Program-made: the position numbers and the translations under genes
In this document: positions 12,755-24,519 of the stretch, one piece after another
Position numbering within the stretch: position 1 is the stretch's first letter
Layout: each line of letters starts with the position of its first letter
The notes under the pieces: generated by a model
The model's database searches: none
What the model saw: the letters and a program-made list of their open reading frames with translations, nothing else
Told to the model about the DNA's origin: nothing
Source of the DNA: Nautilus pompilius
Taxonomy: Eukaryota; Mollusca; Cephalopoda; Nautilida; Nautilidae
DNA length: 64,000 nt
Direction: 5' to 3'
NCBI GenBank assembly: GCA_018389105.1
Contig: JACATO010000680.1
Location: forward strand, 1,494,001 to 1,558,000

Positions 12755-15700
12755 TATGCCTCCCTTACGTCAACGCGTTTAAAATTGTATTAGAGAGAGT
12801 CTGCAATGGAGGCGTTTGTTAAAATAATGCTATTTTTATACGTGAAAACATTATTTTAGTTTTTAAAAAAAAAAAAACATAACTAAAATATAATCAGGGA
12901 AAACAAAAAAAAAAACAATTTGTTTAAGTCTTACGCGGTCATAAGTGTTACCCTTGGTAACAAGCTTCGACTGAAGAAATGTGCCATCAGCAGACCTGTT
13001 ACCGAGAATTAGTGTAGGTTTGAGGATTTACTTATTTTGCTTTTAAATTGCGGATGACTTATATATAATATTAACAATACTAATAATTGTAATTTTATCG
13101 CTGATGCTTTGGCAGGTTTCTAACAAATGTGTGGGGCCCAGTTAACACTTATTAATGCTAGTAATTAATACTGGCTTGGTTCAGTCAACTCGATAACTAT
13201 ATATATATATTTAATATTTATATAAATATATTTATATATTTGAAACTCAAAACTCTTTTGTTTGTTTTTTTAAAATAAAAACAAAATATTTCCATGGAAC
13301 TTCCCATCTACCTATATATAGGTTATCAAACAAGCAGTTCTACTTGGCCTGGTTATCACCACACTGAGGCTGTTACATTGGAAAACCAGTTGTGGGGGGG
13401 GGGAGGGGTTCGAAGTGTAATCGGTTCTAATCCCTGTTTATACTTATAACTTACTGATATTGTGATTACCAACCAATAAATTTGAACTACAAGATTAAAA
13501 CATCTCGTTTTTACTATGACATCATTGTCCCCAACTTTAATATTTAAAATGATTTAATCTAGTTTTTTTTATGCATTTAAAAAAAAAAAAAAATTTTTTT
13601 TAAATTGGTGGTGTTGGTTCAGTTTTTGAATTGGCTTGGACTCTCGGGGCTGACTTTGCTTGACTTATGCTAAGTAGAAAGGTGGTAAGGAAGAAGAGAA
13701 CTGGCTGCTCTTATCCCTTTTTATACAAAAAAAAAAAAAAAAATAAAGAGTGGTTCTTTGTCAATCCTTTACCAGAGGAAAAGGGAATCAAGTTATTATT
13801 ACATATGGCATATGACTCAAGACTGATGAGAGTCAAAGGGATTCGACTTTGCTGCTATTTTAGTTTACAAATAACAAATAATGTTTTAAACCTCACCCAA
13901 GATCACTTTCATAAAACTTTCTATGATGATATATAATTTAATGAAGATGTGAAAAATATGTACACTGTGCTACATTAACTTCACGTCTAGCTATCCATCC
14001 AATGGTTTTGTGCTGTAATTATGGTAGTCCTTGGGTTGTTAATTCAGACATAGCCATGTTTTTTTAAAAATATTTGCAGTTTTACCAATATATTAATACT
14101 TTCAGTTCCAATGCCAATATCTTCATATCACTACTTCAGCCATCTTGTATTTTGGAGTGAGTTAGTGGTGTGATAACCCATACTTCAGTCTTATATAATT
14201 TTCACCATCATCCATCAGTACACAACCACAATGCACACAAATTTGTTTGTAACTTTTTTGACAGAAGAGTTCTACCATAGATGTTTGAAAAGTATGGCAA
14301 TTTTAAAATTACCAAACTTCCCTTGAAATTAATGATAGATGTGTTATTTATTAATTTTTTTTAAAATTGGTTATGGAGCAAACTAAGACTTTAATTGCAA
14401 AACTTGGTTTTAAATTTGTAAAGTAAGCAGTATTGCATTAATGTTGGCTTAATCTTTCATTGTTATATTCAGTTTTGTCAACAAGAAATACAGTATTTGG
14501 TGTTTAAATAAAGCATCATTATTTAATGAACAGAAAACAAAACATTTGAAGTCTCTCTACTTGAACAGCTAGAGGTAATCTAGTCTGAATTAGCCATAAA
14601 TAGTTTTGTACAAAATTTCTTGGATGTTATTGTATGATGTTTGTTGAAGCAGTGGTTGTTCACTTTGTAATTAACCAATTTTAATCACTTCACCAGACAT
14701 CTGACTAACCTTAAATGCTAGGCTGCATATTTACACAAGATGTACAGAGTACACTCTGAAAAAGCTGTGACAAAAAATAATCAATTTTGATGCTGGTGAA
14801 CTAAATCATAGACCAGCAGATTATTACAAGTTGAATTTATGATGGAAGTATCTGGCAATATCTTTACAAAACTCTTTTGTTTCATTTCTTAATAGGTCAT
14901 GTAACTAGCCATTAGTTATTTTTTTTTTTAAATTCCTTTGTACCAGCTTGCCATTGAAGTTTTATTCTGGATCTTTGACTATCTTTAAGGTTAATCTGTA
15001 TCTGCATGAATCAAGCACATTCACATTGGCCATTGTCACACATCTCTCCCCACCTGACTAATGCTCATTGTGGTAACTAAGGGATATTTCAACAAGAAAA
15101 TTTGCATTGTTAGTAGTTTTTGAAAGAACCACTTTCAGGAAAGACCAGTCTGAATGACCTCTCTGTGTGTGAGGGCAATGAAAGTATAGTGCAGAACTAT
15201 ACAGTGAATTCTGGGGAAAGGATTATTGATTTTGGCTCATATTTTTAATACTTTCAAGACACTGATTTCAAACAAGCAACTTTTAAAGGACAGGACAGGA
15301 CTAATCATGTAACCTCTCTGGAATGTAACTAATACAGAGCATGGCAGATTGAAAGTTGACAGTGAGTATTATTTGTTGCAAAATAGACATTTATAGAAAG
15401 AATTCAGAAGATTGTGCATTACATTACCGAAAATGACCAGCCCTTTTGTAGGCATAAAGGAAATTATTCCAGTTTTACAATCTTTTGCAGATACAGACTT
15501 TTTAAAAAGTTGTCTGAAATATTTGTTATCTTTCACAGGTCATTGGTTTGCACTGATAGTCAGTGTTGGGACTTTATTTTTCAACAAATCTCATCTTGTT
15601 ATACAATTACAGGTTAATCAAGTTTATAAATCTCTTTATTTTCTAATACTTTCCTTTATATGCTTTAGGGCATGAAGTACTATTTGTTTCAAAGTGAGCT

Positions 15701-17698
15701 ATAGTCCAAGTTGTCAAAAATATTTTCAGATCAAATATTAAATGCATAATAATAGAAAATATAGTATTTTCTTTACCTACTGTTAACATAACTGTATAAC
15801 AAAAATGTTACTTAAACTGATCCACAGATATAAGAATGGAGTTTATGAAGTCTGAACCTCACATTCATACTAAATGTATCACCAGTGGATATACATTTAC
15901 AGCTTTTTAAACTGCTGTTTATTTGTCAGTAATGAAGTTTCTCAATAATCTTGTATTTTAGAAATAATAAACCTCTTTCCAATGACTTATAATTATTCCC
16001 AAGAATTCAGGTTTTATTACATGAATTATTGATAATTTCTACTTAAGTATTCCTTCTTTTTTTTTCAAAAATTAAAATTTTAAAACATATATATATATAT
16101 ATAAATTCATTGTTCTAAGGATACATTTTTTTATGGGCACTATAAAATTGTATAAATTATGCAGTTTACTCTATATATGGCTTAAATAATTTAGTTAAAA
16201 AAGCCAAATTATAAAAAAATTGTTTGAACCTTAAAACTATTTTTTACATTCCATTTTTTTTTATCAAAACTCAATTTGAAAATGTTAAAGAATAAAACAA
16301 ATCAAAATTAGCTAGTTGTATTTTCTAAGACATCTGAATGCTTATGCCAGACTTTATAAAACTCTAATTGTTTAGTACTCGACCTGGAGTTCAATTAAAA
16401 TTATAATAAAAGAGCAATATGGGTCATTCTACATCTTGTTTAGATAGTAGGTGGTGGTGCATGAGAGATTTTTAGATAGCATTGCAAGCTTTCGTGGTTG
16501 AACATCATTTGCATTAACCACCAAGCCCCCTCTTTTTAAAAAAATCTCCTTCAAAGCATGCTAAACCACCCCCCCCAACAAAAGATTTAACCAAGGTTTT
16601 ATTTTAGGGTGTTTAATAAACCTGAAATGTCATGCTGTGTTCCTGGGTAATATTTGTGTTTCTGATTCACTGATGAGGACTGTTGGAAATAGAAATCTGT
16701 TTTTTTTTTTTTTTTGATCCATGGAAGCTAAGCATCTAATTCATCCAGCTTGATCTGACAGTCAGATATTAAAGTACAACACGATTTGTACATAATAGCA
16801 CGAGCATTTCCACCAGACATTTCTGTTCTGTTACAGCTAAATTTATATCTATTAAATGAAAAAAATAGTATTTAAAAAAAGAAAATAATGAAGACATTTA
16901 AATAATTTTTTTTTTTTATGTACACTAGAGCACATTTTATTTTCTGTACAGGTGGTTTGAGATTTGTCTAGATTTGTACATTGGTTATCTCTCCTTGTTC
17001 ACATGTGGAAGGTGGTAAGGTTTTTACAAAGTAGATCTATTTCAAGTTATACAGTATGTATCGTGATGACATCAACTACACTACATAACTGGTCAATCCA
17101 ATTAACCACCAGGATGAAAGCTTTACACCCTTCTAATCAACTCTTCAAGGAATCTGAGCATCATTACATCAACATATTATTAAGCAAAATTGGATATAAA
17201 ATGAGTGTTAAATACTTTATCAACTAAGCACACAGGATATTTTAATTTGGTAATTTATTGTAACATTTATATTTTAAATGAATCTAAAAAAAATATTTGA
17301 TACACTTAATCCAAGATATTAAAAAGTTTCATATAAATAATAATTTTTCTATCAAAAGTACAAGTCTATAATAAAACTCACAAAACTTGCTTTTAAAAGT
17401 TTGTTTTTAAATTTTTTTTAATTATTACACAAAATGTATATTGTATCCTTATATTCCAGAAACAATTACAATTTGTTGTTTGAAAACAAAATCAATCACA
17501 GAAAGTACCAGGAGGCAGGCTATATTATTTAATGCAGACAACAGCAGTTCTAGGAGAAGAGACTTACTTTAAACAAAACAGTGTCAAAAGGTCTTCAAGT
17601 TAGACAAGATCTTAGGTAGTGATTTCAAAAAACAATATTACTAGCAAGTAACATTGTATAGTATCTGCTGGTATCTCTAAAGAAAACTGCACTTCATT

Positions 17699-17721
17699 TC
17701 TCTCTCTCTCTCTCTCTCTCT
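17699..17721. repeat. (TC)n microsatellite
   Basis: An uninterrupted CT/TC dinucleotide run of about 23 bp in intergenic sequence. Confidence 0.9.
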
Positions 17722-18824
17722 AACACACAAACAAAGAAAATTATGGAAAACTGTAAAAAATTTGATGTAACAATGACAGCTGTTTTTGCTTAATGATTTT
17801 TAGAAACTTTTTTTTTAAACTAATCACCCATAATCCATCTTTACTTTTAACTAAAGAAACTATTTAGTTTGTACTTTCAATCATGCATTGTTTTTAAAAT
17901 ACATAGCAGGATGTATTAGTTACTGTAATTACTTCTTCACTAAAAAAAATAGTTTCAAGTGATTTATTATCAGGTGAAATGTAAATTGTGATGTGTAAAA
18001 GTTCAATTGTTAGATTATATCTGGAATTTCAGGTTTTCCTAAATTATAATATTAAAATGCTGTTAGCAAGATATCGATATCAGTCAACTACATACAAATG
18101 ATTAGATGTCATTTCAGGCTAACAGTGAATTGTTTTATACATACTTTTCTTATATACTAAGGGCCCCTTTATACATAGGTATGAAAGTTAATAATGATTC
18201 ATGCATATCAAACACTGCATACATAGAGTTTGAAAAATTGCATAGCCTGAACTTATTAATTAGATTTATGTAAAAGGTGTCGATGGTCTTCAGATGGAAT
18301 GTTTTTACAATAAATGCACACAACAATATAATAATAATGGAAATGGTAAGGAATGAAAACATGAACAATTTAATTTTTCATTAAATGTTTTCTTTTGTAA
18401 TAACATTTCTCTACTGGAATATATGTATATGATTCATTCAAATATTAAACTATTTTTACCAGAGCAAATTACATTGTTTACAATAAAAGTTCCTAAACTT
18501 TAGGAAAATTCAAGTAGTTTATTCTTTGACGTGGCAATTAGCCAGGAAAAAAAATCTGAAGCATGGCTTTTGGAATGTTACTTTACCAAGTTCAGGGGAA
18601 CATTTTCATCTTTTATTATGTTTAATAACAATAAAAAATATGTAACAATAATAACAGAAATTTTTAAAAACTCAAATTAATTTGTAAAAAAAGGAATCAA
18701 AGAATTGTTAAAGAGGAATTACAACTATGTAAACACAAACCTGTTGAACTTGCAGGTAATAGTCAAATGAAAAAAGGAAATATGATTTCACAAAATAATA
18801 ATACCATATCATTCAAAATAACAA

Positions 18825-18830
<6 letters not shown>

Positions 18831-18861
<31 letters not shown>
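18831..18861. repeat. (AC)n microsatellite
   Basis: An uninterrupted AC run of about 31 bp, preceded by a short AT run. Confidence 0.95.
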
Positions 18862-18863
<2 letters not shown>

Positions 18864-20887
18864 TACATACATTTATCAGTCAAACCAAAATCTTACATGT
18901 TTGTGTGATTAAACAAGAATTCAAATTCTTATAAACTAGTTTTCAAATGTTTAAATTAATTTTGAAAGAAACAAAAATGCTGTTATGGACAAGGGTGATT
19001 CCAGGAAGAAAAAAAAATATTATTAAATGAAACAATATCAGCATGATGAAACAACATTGTATGATTGGAAGAATATCAGTCAATTGCTTCAAATGTGCCA
19101 GATCCTACATCTGAGACATTTTGATGGAAGACTTTATACTATGTAGTAAAATAATTTCAATATCATAGATCATAGATGATTATATTTTACTTTATAAAGA
19201 AATTGCAAGATCCATAAAAACATTTGCTTATTTTGCCATTAAGAGAATTTAAAAAATTACAAATCTTTTGTTTTTAAATTTTGTATTATTATGTATCATT
19301 AATGGCTTAAAAAATCTTTTTGAGAAATTAATCTTTAAACAGTTAGTAATCTTACCAGCTACTGTCCAGCCTAAATGTCCTGAAGTCACAAAAAATAATA
19401 TCAAGATGAAACATTAATTTTGACACAATATTTTCCAAAGAACTTTCCAGTAATTATAATAAAGGATCTCATTTGGCAGTAAATAGTACATGGCATGACC
19501 AATTTAGGTCATCTATTTTCAGTCTGAAAAAAATATTGCATAAAATTTTAATAAGGTACCAAATTTAAATAATATGTTGCAGAAAGTTAATGTTCAGGTG
19601 GTTAAATTTTCTCTAATTCAGCATAATTGTATTAGATCTTCCACATGGTAAGACAAATCTAAAGCTGCTGAGCTGATTCAAGACAGTGTTCTCATCTTTC
19701 ATGGCAATACATGCATGCTTTAGTTCAGCTAATTATGACCTTTGCATTAGTACTATTATACATTCACTACTTAATTTAGCAACATTTGATGATCTTTACT
19801 TTTGGCCATTAGGAACACATCTTGGTAGATTCAAGTAATCATTTTAAAATAAGTGGTTTTCATACCACAGAAGTCATGTTGATTTATTCTGGAAATATAA
19901 TAACCAAGGAAATGTAGGCAGAGTTGTGGAGCAGATAAAGATTTTAACAGTATAACAAGAGGACCGTACAGAGATCTCTTTGGCTTTGGTCTGATGTTTT
20001 ATAGTGTAGCTGTAGAATAGAAACTAAATCAGAAGCACAACAATGCAGAGCAAAAGAATTTGATATAAACAAAAATCTTAAAAGGAACAGAAAATGTTAT
20101 AGTTCCAAACAGAACACAAAAAATGATTGGCTGATCAATGTAAAAAAAAAGTTCTTAGAATCTTAGAATGAGTGAAAGAGAAAAAAACTTTAACTTTTAG
20201 AAAGAGAATCAATAGTAAAAGATGAAACAGAACTGTAGCCATAAATCTACCAAATGATATGTACAAGTTTATACTGGTAATAAATATTTCACTAGTAGAT
20301 ATTTTATACTTTATCAATTTAATTATTTTGCACACCACTTATTGCACTGATTTAACTGTAAACAGACTGAACAAGATTTATAAATATCTGTGCAATAATC
20401 TTTTTTTGAAATTGTATTTAATTTTTGTTTTACAAACTTGTCAACTTTCTTCAGAAATAAAACTCAGCCATTTCAGATCTGCCCTTTAATTGCAATATAA
20501 CATCGAAAATGAGAAAGTATACAAAAACAAAGAATAAAACAGAAACATTGAATTTAAATTGGAAACACAAAAAACATTTAAACTTATCTTTATCAGGGCT
20601 TTTTGGATGCATTCGCAAAAAAAGAGAGAAAAAAATCTGGCTGTTAGATATTCTGAGTTATCTAATTACACTGGTCAACAAATTTTTATTTTTTTTCTTT
20701 GGCAGACCATCTAGGAGTGTTTTCTGGGGTTTTGAAGGTCGCTGATTACGAATATAACATTGGTTTTGTGTCTGATTGGCTCTAGTTTAGAAGATATTGA
20801 TAGCCTCAAATAAGCCTAAACTGCTAAAATTCTCCCTGAAATACTTCAATATAGAAGCAGTAAATAATAATTTTCTGATATTATTGA

Positions 20888-21952
20888 ATCATTATAACAT
20901 ACTATAGGACAAGGGAAGGCAGCTTGCTTCGTTTCTTTTCTAAAGAAGATGACCTGATCTTTTGTAATGACGTTTCTGCACTTCTTAACTGCATGGGGAT
21001 CTCGTCATATGACCCAGCAGATTGGCGTCTCTTTATAGATAGCTCGAAAGCAAGTCTAAAAGTTGTACTTTTGCATAATGGCAATAAGTTTGCTCCTGTA
21101 CCACTTGGCCATTCTACCAAGATGAAAGAAGAGTATGATGGTATCCAATTTGTTCTTGAAAAGCTAAATTACAACACTCATAAATGGCTGATTTGTGTGG
21201 ACTTGAAAATGGTGAATTTTCTGCTTGGTCAGCAAAGTGGGTACACAAAGTATCCCTGCTTTCTTTGTTTGTGGGATAGCAGAGCAAGAATCCAGCACTG
21301 GAGAAGGGAGAACTGGCCAGAACGAGAAAGTCTCGAAGTCGGCACAGCCAACGTCATCAATGAGCCTTTGGTACCCAGGGATAGAATCATCTTCCCTCCA
21401 TTGCACATAAAACTAGGGCTCATGAAGCAGTTTGTTAAGGCGTTGAACAAAGATGGGGATTGCTTCAAGTACATATGCAGGCAATTTCCAGGTCTTTCCA
21501 TCGAAAAAGCTAAAGGTGGCATCTTCGATGGACCTCAGATTCGAACGCTCATGAGGGATTCTGACTTCACTAATCATATGAACATGGTTGAGTTAAATGC
21601 TTGGGTGTCCTTCACAGATGTAGTGACAAACTTTTTGGGAAATCACAAAGCTGACAATTACAAGCAATTGGTCCGTAAGATGCTTACTGCATACGAAAAA
21701 CTAGGGGCAAATGTGAGCATCAAAGTTCATTTCTTGTTTAGCCACCTCGACAGATTTCCTGGTAATCTTGGTGATTACAGTGAGGAGCAAGGAGAGAGAT
21801 TCCATCAAGACATCAAAACAATGGAAGAGAGGTATCAAGGCAAATGGGATGAGCACATGATGGCAGACTACTGCTGGAACCTTTTGAGAGACTGCCCGAA
21901 AGTTGCTCACAAGCGAAAATCGTATAAACGTCAATTTCACTTTTGTGAATAA
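20888..21952 (+). CDS. Putative transposase of an uncharacterised invertebrate family, N-terminally truncated
   Basis: The frame is open from 20,888 to a TAA at 21,950-21,952. It has no ATG near its 5' end (the first candidate start, 20,924, is TTG), and it opens with YYRTRE followed by FFSKEDDLIFCNDV. I recognise motifs of a protein family scattered in large numbers through arthropods, cnidarians and molluscs but not functionally described as far as I know: WRLFIDSSKASLK, PCFLC followed by WDSRA, PPLHIKLGLMK, NFLGNHKADNY and DYSEEQGERFHQD. Numbering from 20,924, an Asp at 93 (CVDLK), the C-x2-C at 112/115, a His at 161 and Glu 287/288 would fit an RNase H-like DDE transposase with an inserted C/H motif; that is an inference. 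Relatives are longer at the N-terminus, so this copy probably lost its 5' part by internal deletion. AATAAA overlaps the stop codon. Confidence 0.65.
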   Translation: MIITYYRTREGSLLRFFSKEDDLIFCNDVSALLNCMGISSYDPADWRLFIDSSKASLKVVLLHNGNKFAPVPLGHSTKMKEEYDGIQFVLEKLNYNTHKWLICVDLKMVNFLLGQQSGYTKYPCFLCLWDSRARIQHWRRENWPERESLEVGTANVINEPLVPRDRIIFPPLHIKLGLMKQFVKALNKDGDCFKYICRQFPGLSIEKAKGGIFDGPQIRTLMRDSDFTNHMNMVELNAWVSFTDVVTNFLGNHKADNYKQLVRKMLTAYEKLGANVSIKVHFLFSHLDRFPGNLGDYSEEQGERFHQDIKTMEERYQGKWDEHMMADYCWNLLRDCPKVAHKRKSYKRQFHFCE

Positions 21953-22123
21953 AATATTGTTTTGTGTGTTCATTGTAACTAAGAATCTAGTGTATAATAA
22001 TGCTTTGCATTAATTTATGATATATAACTGATTATGTAAATGTTTTTTTCCCTTGGAGAATTAAAATTCAGCAAATTTTTAGCAAATTTTTTGTATATTC
22101 TCGAAATATATGAAAAGTGTTCA

Positions 22124-22129
22124 TTTATT
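22124..22129 (-). terminator. Candidate poly(A) signal for the phosphatase gene, inside the transposon
   Basis: AATAAA on the minus strand is the first canonical poly(A) signal seen downstream of the phosphatase stop codon (22,527-22,529). It falls within the CACTGGTCAACA element. Whether it is used cannot be told from sequence alone. Confidence 0.3.
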
Positions 22130-22526
22130 AATAAATGAAATGATGTTATATCTAACTTAACTTGTTAGATTGAGATTTTACACTGTCTTTGTGGTTTTGG
22201 ATTATCATAAAAATCAATATCTGACATTTTTGCACTATTTAGCCGTTTTTTGTACGTTTAGTTATGGTCGCGAATGGGTGATTTCAGACGAACGACCCCC
22301 CTGTGATATCTCCAAAACTAGAGCCAACTTGAAAAAACAAATGTCAGATTCGGATTCAGCGCCCTTGAAAACCCCAGAAACCAGTCTCACTTTTCCTGCC
22401 AAAAATATTGTGTTGACCAGTGTTATCATTAGAATTTTTTTAAAAAAAAGCAAATTTCATGAAAAGGTCTAATTGTTAATGTTCATAATAAATACTTAAT
22501 GGAAAGAAAGAGAAACCATCTAAATT

Positions 22527-22600
22527 TCAGTAACTTTTCTTTTTCCAAATTTCTGGCATATCTCTTGGTCCATTTGGTCGGTTGATTCTTTCAGGAAAAC
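22527..22600 (-). CDS. PTPN12: PTP-PEST-like, terminal coding exon (C-terminal homology motif)
   Basis: It follows a TTTTATGTAG acceptor and encodes FPERINRPNGPRDMPEIW plus a basic end (KKKSY) and a TGA at 22,527-22,529. With the G supplied by the split codon of the preceding exon it reads G-F-P-E-R-I-N-R-P-N-G-P-R-D. In the PTPN12/18/22 group the equivalent G-F-G-N-R-x-x-K-P-K-G-P-R-D-P-P segment docks F-BAR adaptors of the PSTPIP type and recruits the phosphatase to the cytoskeleton. Confidence 0.85.
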
Positions 22601-24462
22601 CTACATAAAAAAAGTAAATAAATATTATTACAAGAGAATCAACATTAAATATAAGGGAAAATATATTAAGTAAAAACAATAAACTGATAACTAATTTTTT
22701 GTTCCCCATAGTATCAAAGCTTCCACTAAGGGAAGATAACCTATGATGGTTACAAAGCCAAAAATAAAAGCTCAAAATATTGGTTTAACCTTTGCTACCG
22801 CTGCCTAAAGTAGCTGTGATAATTCAAATCAAGTGTTTGTTTTATTTATGCTTTAAAAAATTCTGATATACAAAGGTTCTACTGGAAGTAAGAACTCAAA
22901 ATGAATTACAGAAAAAAAACACTATTCAAATAAACCTATGATTTTATCCACATGAATGTCAGTAATGCCACTTATTCTACAGATGGTAGTACAGTAGCCA
23001 CTGCAGATAAAGTCTACATAACTAGAGTGTTGTAACAGCTGTGATAGTTCTTCACAAAATGATGAAGGCCCTAAAACATTTCATATGCAACTGCAGGATA
23101 TGTTTAGCACCAGTTATGTGAATGTGAAACAGTGGCCTTTACATGTCAACAGTGACACTGAAGACTATCCACATTCAGACGTCATAGCTGTGACATTTGA
23201 GTACAAAATGCATGGATGAAACTTAAGGTATGCAAACACCTCTACCAGCCAACGTTATGCACAATCCACAAAAAATACCCCACTTTGTTAAAATGAAGCA
23301 GTGTTAACTGCTTGGTATTCTGGTGCTGAGTCAGCAGAGATAGGCCAAAAGTCCTCTCAGATTTATATGGTAAAGAAACTACTAGAACAATAAAATACTG
23401 GCTAGCAGTTAAAGGAAGCCAGAGTAAACACATGGAAAGGGACAGTTCTAGAGAGAAAGTTAACTACACAGAACTGGTTTTCATAAAACCTTTATGCCCA
23501 GCACAGCTGGATCCATTGGGAATCAAACCTACGACTGCTGAGTAAGCTAAACTAACCCCCACTTTTCTTGTACTAGCTGTTATCATCAGGTTAATTATTA
23601 TATCCAGAAATACACACACAATTTTAATACCTGTCTATACGACAGGTATGCTATATATTTAATAGGCATTTTTTTTTTCCAAACTAATACGACAGTAAAT
23701 TTACAGAGTGATGAAAACTAACATTGGTTTCATTTAAATCAAAACGAGTGACAATCATAACAGCAATCAATGTACACAAAGGTAAATCCATGAACATCAG
23801 GCATTACTGAATTCAAAATCATATGACAGAAACTTAGTATTTTCATATATGATAAAACTAATAAGTTTTATTGCTAACTTTTCATTTTAGAACCTAATTC
23901 TAATTCTCCACATTTGTGTAGGAATATGCAGTGCTTATGATCAACCCCTTAGTTTTCTTTGTTTTTCTTTTATAGTATATATATATCCATTCTCCATATT
24001 GAATCAATTTTGGAAACACTGGAATCCTATATTAAAGTTCTCTTGTATCAAATACTACACCAACAATTTCACGATTCTCCACTCATCATAATTACATGGT
24101 ATAGAACAACAAATTACTGTATAAGGGAGATAACCTTTTATTTTCATTTATTTTCAAATAAAATTGTTAAATGTATTTGGAAGTTCAGAGTTGTACAATA
24201 AAGATTGTTCAGGTATACTTTCAATATTCCCTGCCCCTTAGTTGGTAATTTTGTTTGTCTTAATGACCCAGGAAAGAATTCCATTTACTAAGTTTCGTTG
24301 GAAATCTGAGAGAGAGAGGATAATATTAATAAACCTATGGGGGGGAGTGCCTGTTGTCTGATTGGACAATGACTAAGAATAAACTAATACAACTTGGACA
24401 ATGAGCATTGGAAACCTGGTTGAAGATGTTAGAGAAATAGCCTGCAAGCATGTTGTACTTAC

Positions 24463-24519
24463 CTAAAGAAGCAACTTTTCTCACTCCAATCAAATGACTT
24501 CCTTGAGATCTTTCATCTG
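24463..24519 (-). CDS. PTPN12: PTP-PEST-like, penultimate exon
   Basis: A 57-nt exon between TTTCATTCACAG and |GTAAGTAC encodes DERSQGSHLIGVRKVASL. It ends with the single G that completes glycine 1 of the C-terminal homology motif in the last exon, so the junction is in frame and makes biological sense. The acceptor is a tandem CAGCAG, so a 54-nt version lacking one codon is also possible. The incoming phase must be 1, while the exon I place upstream (31,331-31,419) ends in phase 0. Confidence 0.75.

Larger units (their letters stand above)
12290..12830 (-). promoter_or_regulatory. CpG-rich promoter island of the BLTP3-like gene
   Basis: By eye there are roughly thirty CpG dinucleotides in about 540 bp here, while the rest of the window is almost devoid of them. 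The island covers the first coding exon, its splice donor and the start of the next intron on the minus strand. A TGACGTAA word (CRE/ATF-like) lies at about 12,762-12,769, just upstream of the first in-frame ATG. No TATA box was identified. Transcription probably starts between about 12,770 and 12,850, but no start site can be fixed from sequence alone. Confidence 0.6.
12830..20668. other. Intergenic stretch between the two minus-strand genes
   Basis: AT-rich, with A/T runs, an AT palindrome-like stretch at 13,195-13,240 and an AT repeat at about 16,087-16,104. No exon was recognised on either strand. Part of the right side could be the 3' UTR of the phosphatase gene if its transcripts read through the transposon at 20,669-22,422. 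Short open frames such as 13,667-13,936 and 15,412-15,675 show no family resemblance. Confidence 0.4.
20666..22425 (+). mobile_element. DNA transposon with CACTGGTCAACA termini and TTA target duplication
   Basis: The element proper runs 20,669-22,422 (1,754 bp). Its left end reads CACTGGTCAACA and its right end is the exact reverse complement, TGTTGACCAGTG. Both are flanked outside by TTA (20,666-20,668 and 22,423-22,425), which fits a 3-bp target site duplication. A TTTGGCAG word recurs just inside each end in inverted orientation, so the repeat extends weakly inward. It encodes one long plus-strand reading frame (next entry). I do not recognise the combination of these ends and this protein as a named superfamily. 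The copy lies 104 bp past the stop codon of the phosphatase gene and antisense to it, so it is inside or just beyond that gene's 3' UTR. Confidence 0.75.

Noticed and set aside
12420-12822. Plus-strand open frames of 76 and 119 codons in the CpG island
   Set aside because: They overlap the BLTP3 first exon on the opposite strand; the higher G+C content makes open frames more likely by chance.
23455-23570. tRNA-like or SINE head on the minus strand (GGTTTGATTCCC resembles a B box)
   Set aside because: The A box is unconvincing and the A-B spacing too short. A single copy in the window is not enough.
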